Below the pieces are notes generated by a model that made no database searches, was not told the DNA's origin, and saw nothing but the letters and a program-made list of their open reading frames with translations. 64,000 nt of DNA from Coprinellus micaceus. Lineage: Eukaryota; Basidiomycota; Agaricomycetes; Agaricales; Psathyrellaceae. The stretch spans positions 3,534,001 through 3,598,000 of the forward strand of contig OX596336.1 in assembly GCA_951394405.1 (NCBI GenBank), in the 5' to 3' direction. The translations under genes and the position numbers were made by a program. Below are positions 12,689 through 23,745 of the stretch, piece after piece (the stretch's first letter is position 1; every line of letters begins with the position of its first letter).

Positions 12689-14395
12689 GATGTCCGGTAT
12701 GCTGGGTACTCCAGTCCGCGAGTATGTCACCCCCTCGTAATCTCCTTATTTCTCGGTGAACTATGCCCCGTTCCTCCTCTAGTCGTTACTGAAGCCTGAA
12801 GGTCGGTTTGTATTTCTCAGGTTACACGCTTCCACTCTAACCGGATCTGTAGTTATGCACTTATGTACGGGCGCACACGGTGTCATACGCTCTCCAGGAC
12901 GGTGTCTCCTGGCCTTCCGACCCTGTGTTTACGGGGAGTCTAGTCCGATCTTTATCAAGCTGTACTACTAAGTAAAGTCAGTCTCGAACCCTTTTGAATA
13001 CACAAAAGACGGGGAGATATCGCACTGCCCAGGCTCAGAGGGTTCAAAGAAGCTTGGTATGTAAACCGGACCAAAGGGATGCTTGGATAACAGGACGGTA
13101 CCAGGAGGTGAACTTGAAACAACGGGAGTCTATTAATAGCTCTTCAAGTAGCCGGCTGGCGGTGACATTTGGTCGGCGGAGGGATTGTGCGGTCCCGCTT
13201 GGGAATAACGACACAAGGAGTCACCTCTTCTGAAGCCCAGTACCCAATGCATCTTCTCGAGACCTTGGAGGCCACCGACATACCATCCCTCCTGAGCCCG
13301 GCTTGTGCCATGTCCATGCTGTTCTGTGCCTCCGGAAGCCGTGGTCACCGACGGTGGCGTATCTGCACCCGCTCACGTAAATTGGCGCTTGGCCGAAAAT
13401 GCAAGACGTCGGTGGCACGGTGTGAGAGTTCGGCCCCTTCACGAACGCTGTTTCGGGCAGGCGAAGATTCTGCAAAAAAGTACCAAATTGAAAGAGCGCC
13501 CAAAGTCATAGCGGTTGGAGGAGCACAGCCGGGACCTCCCTAGATCCCCAAAAAATGCCTCGAGGTGAAATGAAAACAGGAGGCAAGGCCCCGACTTTCG
13601 CGGCACAAGATCATTGGTGGGCGCTTACAGTCCCATAGCCTCCCGCTCCTCGTGGCGTGGCAGGTGGCCGGGTTAGGAGGTTTGTTCTAGCCCAGATGTT
13701 CCGCTCAAGATACCTTTGGCTCGAAGCTAAAGTGGCAATGACCTGGAGAAAGGCTGTTCAGTGCTCATCGATGCGGCGCTGCAGGCAAGCTCCGGAAAAG
13801 GGTATCCGGGCCCCTGTCTAACCGTAAAGGTCCCTTTTGGGCACAGTTGGTCGGCCCCTTTGTTTTCCTGGGCCCACCATCAAGCCTGCTGTCCACCGTC
13901 TCGTACAAGCCGCAACCAACATTGTTGAGTCAAATACAGTCCCGCGAAACGGTTCCCAGCTCACAAACCTTCAATGAAACAGATATGCTCAATTCTCGCT
14001 GATATGGCCCCCCGGTTCCTCTGTGCTGCTACAGCGGCCAGGGACCGCCCGCACATTGCAATGGTCCAAGCGTGATTGGAATCTCGGATGGAGGAACACC
14101 CCAAACAGGCGGGTGTTTTTGTCAGAATTTAGTTGTTTTCAGGGCGGCGAGAATACGGCACGTCAACCATACCCAAACAAGGACGCACCCATCTTAGATC
14201 GTCAACTGCCGTTCATGAACTTAAAAGTGAAGAGCCGAGATGAGGCAGGTTCCTTTCAACTTTCTGTCCGCCGTCACTCTAGACTCTCCCTTTTCCTGGT
14301 CGGCTCCTTGGCAGCCTGCCTTCAGGACACCGCGTTTCTCTCGTCATCCCGAATATATACCCTCTTTTATATTCCTCTAGACCTCGCCACATCTA
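12689..14395. other. Intergenic region upstream of the copper radical oxidase
   Basis: About 1.7 kb without a supported gene. The proximal 60 bases before 14396 carry a TATA-like GAATATATACC at about 14350-14360, consistent with the oxidase promoter. Short open frames at 13169-13543 and 14023-14406 have no recognisable features. Confidence 0.5.
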
Positions 14396-16915
14396 ATGGG
14401 CTCTAATCCCTTTCCCTCCCCCATGAACCGGCGACTCATCTCCGCTTCCCTCGCTCTGGTCCTCGCCAGCGTCGCCCAGGGGCAAACGGTGTCGACCGTG
14501 CCAACCCTGGCGGCTCCTGGTCAACCCCAGAGGACTGGTGTTCCCGGTGGTTTCGAGATCATCGGCGAGAGTCTGGTCAGCGCCCAACAGGTACGTCTAT
14601 CATCGATCTCATGTGCGGGAATGAGCGCTAATCAGGCTGTTCTTAGCTATTCCTAGGCACCGAAGACAAGGTCTACTTTGTCGACAAAGTCGAGGCCAAC
14701 CCCACCCAGATCAATGGCCACCCCGTCTGGGCTTCTGGTGCGCCCGCCTTTTACGAATGTCAAGACCCTGTCATTCTAACGTTGCTACGCAGAATGGGCG
14801 CTCGCTTCCAACAAGCAAAGAGGCATGGAAGCCCTTACGAACTCGTTCTGTGCGGTATGTGATGCAGGTAGCATCACAAGATCACTGGAAACTAATACAG
14901 GTTCTGAACGCTGTTAGGGCGGTAACGTTCTCGGAAACGGGACATGGCTGAACGTTGGAGGCAACCAAGCTGTGCAATGGGGAGGAGAGGCAGCGAGCGC
15001 GCAGGATGGATCGGTTGGACCTTACTTCAACGCAGATGGCCGAACATCGTACGTTCTGTTGTTTTGACTGAATTCAGGCTGTTGTATTGACCTCGTGTTC
15101 GCAGGATTCGGTATGTAGCGGCGTTCAATTCGGATTGTGCGGGGGAAATTAATGCGTTTCATCAGAATGCTGGACCACTGCGACGAAGGTGACTGCGAAT
15201 GGTACCTCTCGCCTGTGCCCTCTGAACAGAGGTGGTACCCAACTCTGTAAGTCATTCGCGCGCTCACCCTCCATTGCACTAACACATATGGCCATAGCGA
15301 AACCCTTCAGGACGGCTCCATCATCATCGTAAGTCTCCTTTAGTGCCCTTTCCTAAACGACATATACTAAGGTTATATTGGCAGCTTGGCGGCTGTCGGA
15401 ACGGTGGATATGTTAACGATCGATTCCAAGATAACCCATCGTACCAGTTCTTCCCACCACGAGGAAACGGCGAGTCCATCCCGTCGCCTATCCTCCAGAG
15501 CACCCTACCAGCCAATCTATACCCCTTGACCTGGCTGCTTCCGTCCGGAGGCCTGCTGATTCAGTCCAACTGGGCCACGGTCGTCCTCGATCTGGCGACC
15601 AATACGGAAAGGGCTCTCGATAACATTCCCGATGCTGTCCGCGTGTACCCCGCGAGCGCCGGTACCCTGATGCTTCCTCTCACCCCCGCAAACAACTATA
15701 CCGCCACTGTACTTTTCTGTGGAGGCTCGAACATCAAGACCGACCAGTAAGTGCATCTGGATTCGCCCAGCTCCCCACCCCGTGCAATCGGTTCTGATTA
15801 TACTTTTTGTTATCTTTGACAGGTGGCTTGCACCAGATTTCCATCCTCCGACCTACCCTGCGTCTGCCTCGTGTGTCAAGCTGACGCCCGATGTCTCGGG
15901 AAGCTACCAGAATGAGGATCCTCTCCCTGACGCTCGTGTAATGGTCAGTCTGATCCAGCTTCCCGACGGAAAGGTCCTTGCCCTCAACGGAGGTGGACTT
16001 GGCACTGCTGGATATGGCAACACTACATGGGCCATCGGTCACTCGTACGGCGACCGACCCGTCCTCAAGCCTGTCATATACGATCCTGCTGCGCCCACTG
16101 GGAGCAAGTGGTCGACTGACGGTCTCGCTTCGAGCCAGGTTCCCCGCATGTACCACTCGTCCGCTGTGCTGCTTCCCGACGGATCGGTCCTTGTTTCTGG
16201 ATCAAACCCCAACCCTGACTACACCGTTGGTCTTGATGTTACCTACCCCACGGAATACCGTACAGAGATCTGGTATCCCTCCTGGTACAAGGAGCGCCGA
16301 CCCCAACCCAAGGGTTTGCCTTCCCAGTACTCGTATGGTGGTCCCAAGTTCGACATCGTTTTGGACTCGGACGATTTGGCCGGTGATGTTGAGAATGTCA
16401 AGAAGGTTGTCGTCTCCATCATTCGACCGGGATTTTCGACCCACAATATGGTGTGTTTTTCTGTTAGATAACATCTTTGTCGTTCTCTTACTGATCGGCC
16501 ATTCTCCTCCCCTTCCTTCTATTCATCTTTGTTGCTACAGAACATGGGACAGCGTTTCGTCCAGCTCGATTCCACGTACACGGCATACGCAGATAACAAC
16601 ACTGCGGTTGTGCATGTGAGCCAGCTCCCTCCTAACCCCGCCCTGCTTGCTCCTGGCCCTGCCCTCGTCTTCGTCTCCGTCAACGGCATCCCCAGCGTTG
16701 GAAAGATGGTCATGGTGGGTTCAGGCCAGATTGAGGAGCAGCCCATCCTCCCTGTCGAGGACCTCACGCCGGCCGAGATCGTCCCCAAGACCGCAGCTTC
16801 AGGTGGGTCATCGAACGGAGGGAAGAACGCTGCTGCCGCTGGTGTTCAGATTTCGGGCTCGTTGGTCGCCCTAGTCTCCTTGCTCGTTTCTGTGTTGTTT
16901 GTTTTCGGGTCATGA
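14396..16915 (+). CDS. Copper radical oxidase (glyoxal oxidase-like, AA5), GPI-anchored
   Basis: These enzymes oxidise aldehydes or alcohols to acids and release H2O2, which feeds extracellular peroxidases. Exons: 14396-14590, 14647-14737, 14793-14854, 14918-15048, 15105-15110 (6-nt microexon), 15166-15246, 15298-15328, 15385-15746, 15823-16450 and 16541-16915. An ATG at 14423 is an alternative start closer to the signal peptide (LISASLALVLASVAQG). Active-site features are visible: the Cys of NSFCAGG and the Tyr of RWYPTL, which form the Tyr-Cys cofactor; the Tyr-His pair in MYHSSA; and the downstream His in STHNM. The kelch-type propeller is covered (ILGGCRNGGYVND, LFCGGSN). The C-terminus has Ser/Gly/Asn spacing then a hydrophobic tail ending 16915, a GPI-attachment signal, so the enzyme is probably cell-wall or membrane bound. 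Confidence 0.93.
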
Positions 16916-17947
16916 TCGACAGTCTGACTCAATGGACTTCTGCTTTGTATTACGATGGACCATGATCTACCTCGCTTTCGTCTTCGCTTACCCCCTTGAC
17001 ATTCTCTACTTACCGCACATCGCGCTCTTCATGACTTGTTCGAGACGTTGATGCTTCTGGTACCACCTGGATCTGACGCTTCACACCTTTGACGAGTAGC
17101 GCTCGCTACCTTATCTATCCTCTCCGACCCTGTGGAGAATTTACTTGCTACTTGTATTTACGACTGACAGCCGCGTCCAGCGCGTTGCGGGCCCAGCGTT
17201 TCCTCGCTTGGTCTGTGGTGTGGCTTGGCGTTGCCTATGACTTGTTATTTGGACGGACTGCATCTGCATACATACTTACTAGCTACATCCTTCTCGGTTT
17301 GCCTGCACAGTGACATTCGATCGATTCGTCGATACCCCCAAAAACATTCAATTACTGTGTCTGATACACATGCTGTATTATCCTGTCATTACCCCGCACC
17401 GTTGAATTCATTTGCCGTTTGTTAACCTTGAGTGGGGTTGAGGTGGCTTGATCCAAGCGTCAACGTCTTGCTTGGCGTTCATGTTCTAACAAACCTTCTT
17501 CCAAGGGTACGTGTACTTGGACGCGGGTGGATTCTTCCATCGCGAAGACAGCGGAGGGATAAGCTTGCGATCGATGCTCATGACTTGGGTCTGTTGGATT
17601 TCTCCGTGGGGATCTTGGGCGCTTAGATGGACGAGATGGCCTTGGCGCTGGCACAGCAACAATAGGGGTTACCGGGGCGGAAACGCAATCAGGCTCTCTT
17701 TGACGTTTTCCGTAACCACTGACGTCGATATCCCATGGAGCACGGAATCGAAGCGCCAGGCCAAATTGACTCAACCCTCGCGGGAGTCGACTCGGACTAA
17801 AGGAAGGGCTTTTGGAACCTGGAGCTGTCTGCAACAAAAGGAGTGGACTACTATAGTAGCGGAGGCGCAGTGACATTGAGGGTGACGACTATATTCGAAA
17901 GGTGGACGTTGCTACCGACGCGTTCAACCTCCTTTCACTGAGATCTC
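16916..17947. other. Intergenic region
   Basis: 3' flank of the oxidase followed by the upstream region of the next gene. A 139-codon open frame on the minus strand (17876-17460) has Arg/Pro-rich composition and no domain; I do not support it as a gene. The segment 17607-17636 (TGGGGATCTTGGGCGCTTAG onwards) is similar to 20415-20444. Confidence 0.45.
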
Positions 17948-20020
17948 TTGGGATCCAAAACTTCCCGGCATTTGCCGGTGAATGTAGCCAAAATCCAGCC
18001 CAATCCACCGTCCAAGCCGCTTAAGGCTCTCTCTGCTACCATCATCTCCATGGACCAATGCGACTACCTCTTCAGCTCCCCGTTCGGACCATGGCTAGGA
18101 ACGAACCGTGGCCTCTCTGATTATGGGCCCAGTCGACTTCAAGGGTTTCTTCAAGAACCGGTGCAGGAGCTCACGGCACTCGACAACAAGATTGAGGTCC
18201 TCGTTGCCCGGCGTGACAGGCTCAAGAGAGGCATAGAGGAGCACATGGCCCTCATGCACCCTATTCGAAACTTTCCAAATGAGCTGCTGCAGGAGATATT
18301 CTGGCATACACTTCCAACCAAACACTTTCCAGCTATATGCGTCAAGGATGCGCCGATCTCGCTCACTCAAGTCTGTCAGAAGTGGAGGAAGGTCGCATTC
18401 AGCACGGCGGAACTCTGGTCATGCCTACACATCGTACCGATCCCTACTAGCACTACGACACCAAACTCAAGACTAGTCATGCTGTACACCGAGCGTGTTC
18501 GCCGGTGGCTCAATGCGGCAGGGAACCTTCCTCTCTCTCTTTCCCTCTCCTCGAGTTTGGACTACGACCCGCGTTTTTACGGGCAGTTGCATCTTGTCGA
18601 CACCCTCCTGGAATTTGCGCCCCGCGCGCGAGTTCTGAAACTCTCTACCTCCGACGAGGTGCTTGGACCCATCGCCCGCCTCAAGTGTGACTGGCCGTTC
18701 CTCGAAAGGGTTGTGGTAGACGCGGACGCCATCTCTGAGTACGACCCCTCTGAGGATGTGCTCACCTTCTCCGACGTAACACTGTGGAATGCGCCTAATC
18801 TCAAGAGTGTCGAATGGAGGTCTGTTGACAGCGTGTTCTACCACGTCCGTAAGCCTTCACAATGGAAGCAGATGGAAGAAATCTTGATGTCGAGCCCTCA
18901 CCCGCAGTTCATTTCTCACTCTGGATTTCAATCTGGTGTGCTGCGTACAATGCTACGGGGAACTCCAAACCTTGTCAAGCTCAGAATTGCCGTTAGCGAC
19001 GAAGACGACCACGAAACTCCAGGAGAGCTTCTTGCAACGCATGCCCTTTTCCGTCCCATCGGAGACCTGGCCTCACCGTTGGAACTTTTCGGCGCACCGG
19101 TGATTCTCGAAAGGCTGACGACGCTGGAATTGGTCGATGTTTGGGCCAACACCTCCGAAGGCGAAGTGATCACTCCATTTCTGCAGGGCCTGCATCTCCC
19201 AGCTCTCACGTCCATGACCTACACCCTCAGATCGTGCGATTCATACGGCGAAGGCACTAAACCTCTACCTGTCGCCAATATGCATCCCCTCGTCCTCTTC
19301 CTGCGCGCCCAGCTCCAGCCAATAAACATCACTCACTGGACGGTGGATTCTTCATCCATATGCGACGAAGCGTTTCTGACATGCCTCAGGCTCATGCCCA
19401 AACTAGAAGAACTATGGGTCAGAGCTGAATCGAAGAGAGACGGTCCCACTTACCCGTTCAACCTTATTCCAGATGACGATCCGTTGCAAGAATTTGTCCG
19501 ACCTAGAGATCGGAAACGTCTCAATGTCTCAACTTTGTCTTCTCAGATTCTTTGCCCGCGTCTTCACAGTCTTCGCTTCGACGTGTCCGATTTCTCAATG
19601 GAGGGGATACATGCGTTTTTGGAAGTCAGGGTAGCCCTGGCACGCCTCTCGCAGGAGTTCGCCTGTTCGACCTCGGCCCTCAAGCCCAACCCAGAGTCTC
19701 TTATCGCCGTCCCCCGGCGGTTCTATTCCCGAGGCATTTGTGACTTTGGCGTTTACCCAAGAAATCTATACCATCCCATCGTAAACGGCCGCTCTCTTCG
19801 CTGCAAAGATAACCCTTCTCGCTGTACACTCATAGAAGATTGCGAGCGGTTTGGTATCAAGACTGTGTTTGACACATCCGACACATCCTACAAGAGAGAG
19901 GAACTGCGTGGTGGTAACCGCAGTGCTGGGATCCTCAAACCTCTTGGGAGGGCGAGACTGGCAGAACTGCACAATCCGAACTTCGGATTGCCGCAGGATG
20001 GTAGCGACTACTGGCCTTGA
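17948..20020 (+). CDS. F-box-like / LRR protein, single exon
   Basis: An uninterrupted frame of 690 codons. The start is either 17948 or the ATG at 18050, which precedes DQCDYLFSSPF; the second gives 656 residues and a compact N-terminus. A predicted coiled coil (LTALDNKIEVLVARRDRLKR) leads directly into the F-box-like motif (HPIRNFPNELLQEIFWHTLP, then LTQVCQKWRKVAFSTAELWS). This coiled-coil plus F-box arrangement is standard for the expanded Agaricomycete F-box family. Downstream are irregular leucine-rich segments (LEFAPRARVLKLS, LRLMPKLEELWVRAES). The lack of introns contrasts with most neighbours. The role is presumably SCF substrate recognition; the substrate is unknown. Confidence 0.82.
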   Translation: MGSKTSRHLPVNVAKIQPNPPSKPLKALSATIISMDQCDYLFSSPFGPWLGTNRGLSDYGPSRLQGFLQEPVQELTALDNKIEVLVARRDRLKRGIEEHMALMHPIRNFPNELLQEIFWHTLPTKHFPAICVKDAPISLTQVCQKWRKVAFSTAELWSCLHIVPIPTSTTTPNSRLVMLYTERVRRWLNAAGNLPLSLSLSSSLDYDPRFYGQLHLVDTLLEFAPRARVLKLSTSDEVLGPIARLKCDWPFLERVVVDADAISEYDPSEDVLTFSDVTLWNAPNLKSVEWRSVDSVFYHVRKPSQWKQMEEILMSSPHPQFISHSGFQSGVLRTMLRGTPNLVKLRIAVSDEDDHETPGELLATHALFRPIGDLASPLELFGAPVILERLTTLELVDVWANTSEGEVITPFLQGLHLPALTSMTYTLRSCDSYGEGTKPLPVANMHPLVLFLRAQLQPINITHWTVDSSSICDEAFLTCLRLMPKLEELWVRAESKRDGPTYPFNLIPDDDPLQEFVRPRDRKRLNVSTLSSQILCPRLHSLRFDVSDFSMEGIHAFLEVRVALARLSQEFACSTSALKPNPESLIAVPRRFYSRGICDFGVYPRNLYHPIVNGRSLRCKDNPSRCTLIEDCERFGIKTVFDTSDTSYKREELRGGNRSAGILKPLGRARLAELHNPNFGLPQDGSDYWP

Positions 20021-20774
20021 GGAATCGCAAATTGCAGAGGGCGGCCACCGGTTTGGTCACTCACCCTCCTTGGTGAGCGCTATTTGTATCTTTCCAAGCG
20101 CCAATTTCGTTTCTGATCCTTGTTATCGGGAACCAGCTGCGATACGCTTTGAGCTAGAGACATGGTGCACGCCCTGCAACAGTACAGTTACCATACTTCC
20201 CGTCACTATGAACCTTATTGAAACCGCTTCGTTCGATAATCCCGCGGGCACTAGGCTCGATTGATCCCTACCCACTCCACACTTTGCTTGACATTCGTAT
20301 TCCACGAGACCTTTCTAAAAGTCTAGAAGTCCGTGGTCTGGGAAGTTGGGGGAGAGGGGAAGAGAACCTTGGAGCTCGACGATTCCAAGGGTTTACATCG
20401 GCTAGATTATTCGATGGGGATTTTGGGCGCTTAGATTTGCGAGACTCGTAATTGTTCGGGGTTAACTCTGACGCGCTTTGACACATTCGATCAACTCAAC
20501 GGACGATGCCCAGGCCCTGTGTGGGTGCTATCTGGTGTTGTCCGCAAAACGTCGCGAAACTCCAAATAGAGCCATGTAATCTGGGGAAGCAGCATCAGGC
20601 GTTCTTTATGCGGGGCGACGGTTCCAAAACGGACTAAGGTTGTCGATGATGCAGCGCCAAGACTTGGCGCGGCACGAATTATTGAACGTGCGCTTCTTGT
20701 TTCTGACCACCATCTCGATTGTCTTCTTGCTTCCCGACCCCCTTGCGTCCTCAATCCCCAGGCAATCGTCGCCC
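20021..20774. other. Intergenic region upstream of the kinase-like gene
   Basis: No gene is seen on either strand, apart from an in-frame extension of the kinase-like gene back to an ATG at 20640. The stretch 20415-20444 is a diverged copy of 17607-17636; both lie 330-350 bases upstream of a plus-strand gene. Confidence 0.45.
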
Positions 20775-22194
20775 ATGGCCACAACACAACGACCAGGATT
20801 TACACGGACGATCACTGTGCAGGTACAACCGCAGGGGCAGGAGGCATCCGTGGTGCCAGGCCCGCCATCGGCGGCGCCGACGCCTGTACCGAAAGCAATG
20901 CATGTAAAGAGGGTTACCCTGACTTCAAAGAAGAACTGGTGGATGGGTTAGTCTAGTCTCGCTGGTCTGTGCTGTATCGTTATCTTTGTGCGATGGCTAA
21001 TCTATCGCAGTGGAGATGGACGAGGAGGAGGAGCAGCAACATCATCTCCAGAACTACCATCACCACCCACACCCTCCAGGGATCAACACCTCGGTGAACT
21101 CGTTCTCCTCTTCGGAAGAGACGGCGGTGAACGACACTGCCGTGGTGTCGTTTAACAATTATAACCATGGGGTCGACTCGAGCAATCTCCCGCAGGACCG
21201 GCGTACCGACGCCAAGTTCCAACAAGAATCCCCACCTCCATCTCCTCTCTACCTACCCCCACGCCACCCCAACTCGATTTTCTCCTTCCCTACCCCCACC
21301 GCCTACGCAGCACCCCCAAACGCAACCGCCAGTCTCACACCATTCGCACATGGCTCGGCCTCCGAGCTCTTCAAGTGCGTAGTGAAGAAACCAGATATTA
21401 TCCAGCTCGAGATCAACGGGGAGATGCAGTCCAACTCGTCCGACGTGACCGTCCAATTCCTCGCCGAGCTGCGCGTCTACACCACCCTCGGACGGCACCG
21501 CAACATCTGCGCTTTCTTTGGGTGCTTGGAGAACGTCGGCATGGTCCTCGAGTTCCTCGACTGCCGGACGCTGTACGATGTGATTACGGTGCGGCCAGCG
21601 CTGGACCTAGACCAAAAGAAGGACTATCACAACCAGCTGCTGGACGGGCTCACGCACCTGCATTCGTACCGCCTCAGCCACGGTGATCTGAGCCTGTTGA
21701 ATGTGCAGGTGACAACGGGGAATAACACGGTGAAGCTGTTGGACTTTGGGCGGAGCGTATCCGCGGACTCGTCGCTCAAGAGCCCGGACGAGGAGCCGGT
21801 CGATCCTTTCCCGTATCTTCGGCAAACGCAGCAGCAGGGGGGCGGGAGCAGCAACACACCGAGGATGCCTTCAGTCAAGGTCGAGCAAATCCATCCTGGG
21901 ACTCGGCCGTTCTCTGCGCCCGAGATCCTCAGGGGAGAGTGCCAGGACCCGCTATTGGCAGATGCGTATTCGTTTGGGATGATCCTGGTGTGCTTGGACC
22001 GGTGCGAGAGTATAGATGTGAAGCCATGGGAGCAGCGGAAAGATAAGCTGCCTGCGGACCACTTCAATGGGATGTGCGAGACATTTGAGGGGAGGGCGAG
22101 AGAGTATCTGAGGAGGTTTGACCAGGGGAGGAGGAGGCTGAGCAAGGCGGATATGTTTCCCATGGATGAACATCATCATGGGATGAGTTATTGA
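20775..22194 (+). CDS. Protein kinase-like protein with degenerate N-lobe
   Basis: Two exons, 20775-20946 and 21011-22194, are joined by a 64-nt intron (donor GTTAGT, acceptor TCGCAG). An upstream in-frame ATG at 20640 would add 45 hydrophobic residues, possibly a membrane helix (FLFLTTISIVFLLPDP). The first third is low-complexity (Gln/His/Pro/Ser). The kinase part shows HRNICAFFGCLENVGMVLEF (hinge region), the catalytic loop HGDLSLLNVQV, the metal-binding LLDFGRS and an APE-like FSAPEIL, followed by DAYSFGMILVCLDR of helix F. The catalytic Asp, Asn and DFG are present; the first loop position reads HGD instead of HRD, as in some fungal and small-molecule-type kinases. I see no clear Gly-rich loop or VAIK lysine. 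Substrate unknown. Confidence 0.75.
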
Positions 22195-23301
22195 GCGAGG
22201 TGGGGAAGGACCGGGGACGCCGGGAATCGGAGGCCTCGAGGCTACCTCGGTTCTCTGGCGAAAGAAGGAGGCCCTTTTGCGGAATGCGGAGAGCCGATGG
22301 ATGCCTTGGGAATCCAGTACTTTCGACACGAAGACTTACGACAACCAACGACCACTTACGACCTTCGCGGTGATACACCGACTCATTTCACTCCCTTGAC
22401 CGGTGCGCCTGTGAATCCGCCTCCCTGCAAATTTACCGGCACGGTAACCCAGATAATATGCAACCCCTACTCTCTCACCCCCTCTCACCCTCGCTCTCAG
22501 ATATGCTATTCACTTTATAGACCCCTCCCTGCTCTTTCTCTTTGAGGAGCTCGTTAGTAGATGGACGCGCTCCATAATCACCAATACCACACTTGCTGTA
22601 TTTATTCAAGTCATCCTGTCTGTCGCTTTCCGAGTCCGTCACCCGTTCATGTTGCGAATGTATTCATGCTCCCAATGTATTCATGCACCCGCTAGTCTCC
22701 TTTCTTTCGGGATGTGGAACGTGCCACGAGGCTTCACAGGTCTTCGTTCGTGGTCGAGCCACTCCGGCCTCCCCGTAATACGACCTGAGCACATCGTCCT
22801 TTCGGCTTCAGTTTCGTATGTCTTCTGGGGTATCGACACGGTGGCACATTGAGTACTGAATTACGTCAAAAGAAAGCCTGATCATGCTTTCGGCTCGATA
22901 GCCCTTGTGCTGTGCGAGTGCCAAGGCATCCAACATTTTGTATGTCAATCTAAGCGCCCAAGTTTCAATGGAGAATTCGAGAAGACAAAGCTCAGATATC
23001 GTCGGCCCGTGGACACCAGCTCATCCTTCTCCTATATACAGTACCGGAAGCCCTACCTAGGACCCAGTTCCCTTGTAGGAAGGGCTGGTGCGATATTAAA
23101 TGAATGACAAGTGGCAAGGTGTTGACACTCGAGTCTGGACCAACGCTTTCTCTCAACGGGGGGAATAGGGGTAGGGAATGAGAGAGGGGGTGATACCATA
23201 GCATCGGGGGTATCGGATGGTGTCGGGCTGAAACCCAGCGTCGACGCTGGGGATAAAAAGGATAGAATAACGCCTGAGGAATGGCGTAGGAGGCAAAACG
23301 A
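22195..23301. other. Intergenic region
   Basis: About 1.1 kb without a supported gene, holding the kinase 3' flank and the region downstream of the tRNA gene (which reads leftwards). A 14-bp motif at 22948-22961 (ATCTAAGCGCCCAA) recurs inverted at 17615-17628 and 20423-20436. Confidence 0.45.
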
Positions 23302-23373
23302 TGTCCGTAGCTGGAATCGAACCAGCGGCTCTTCGGCCACAACGAAGTGATTTAACCCCTAATCGATACGGAC
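23302..23373 (-). tRNA. tRNA-His (GTG anticodon)
   Basis: On the minus strand the 72-nt sequence folds as a full cloverleaf. The 7-bp acceptor stem is GTCCGTA with TACGGAC and the discriminator base is A, which is usual for eukaryotic tRNA-His. The D arm is GATTAGGGGTTAAATC. The anticodon arm is CTTCG-TTGTGGC-CGAAG, giving anticodon GTG (His, codons CAC/CAT). The T arm is GCTGGTTCGATTCCAGC. No intron is present and CCA is not encoded. A T-run (TTTT, minus strand, about 23299-23296) just downstream fits RNA polymerase III termination. The extra G at position -1 of mature tRNA-His is normally added after transcription in eukaryotes. Confidence 0.95.
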
Positions 23374-23745
23374 CTTGCCCACCTTCGAAATGGGCTGGCC
23401 TATATCCCCTCAAAGGCGAGACCCTGAGGCAGCCTGTTTCAGGTCCCATCCTGCGACTCGGAGAGGTTGCAGAGAGGCATCGCTTGGAGGGAGACCAAGC
23501 GTAGGGAGGGTCGAAGGGAAGTGGGGGGTTCGTTGGCTTCCGGTCACATTCTGCATCCCCACCAAATCCCCACCCGACTTCACCGCCAATCGCCGATTGC
23601 CGAACATGAGATCACCAATGAGTGGGGCCTCCTGCACGTCTTTCTTCTCTTACCACCACCACCACCACCCTATTGCCGTTTACTTTCCCCCTCGAAGAAG
23701 GTAATAACTTGCTTGCGTTGACGGAGTTGTTACAGCCCCATTGCC

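Noticed and set aside
17659..17668. ACAATAGGGG as a third pheromone-type promoter
   Set aside because: No pheromone-like ORF lies downstream; the next gene is an F-box protein, so it is treated as a chance match.
17460..17876. 139-codon minus-strand Arg/Pro-rich frame
   Set aside because: Composition looks like translated GC-rich promoter DNA, and part of it lies in a short repeated sequence.
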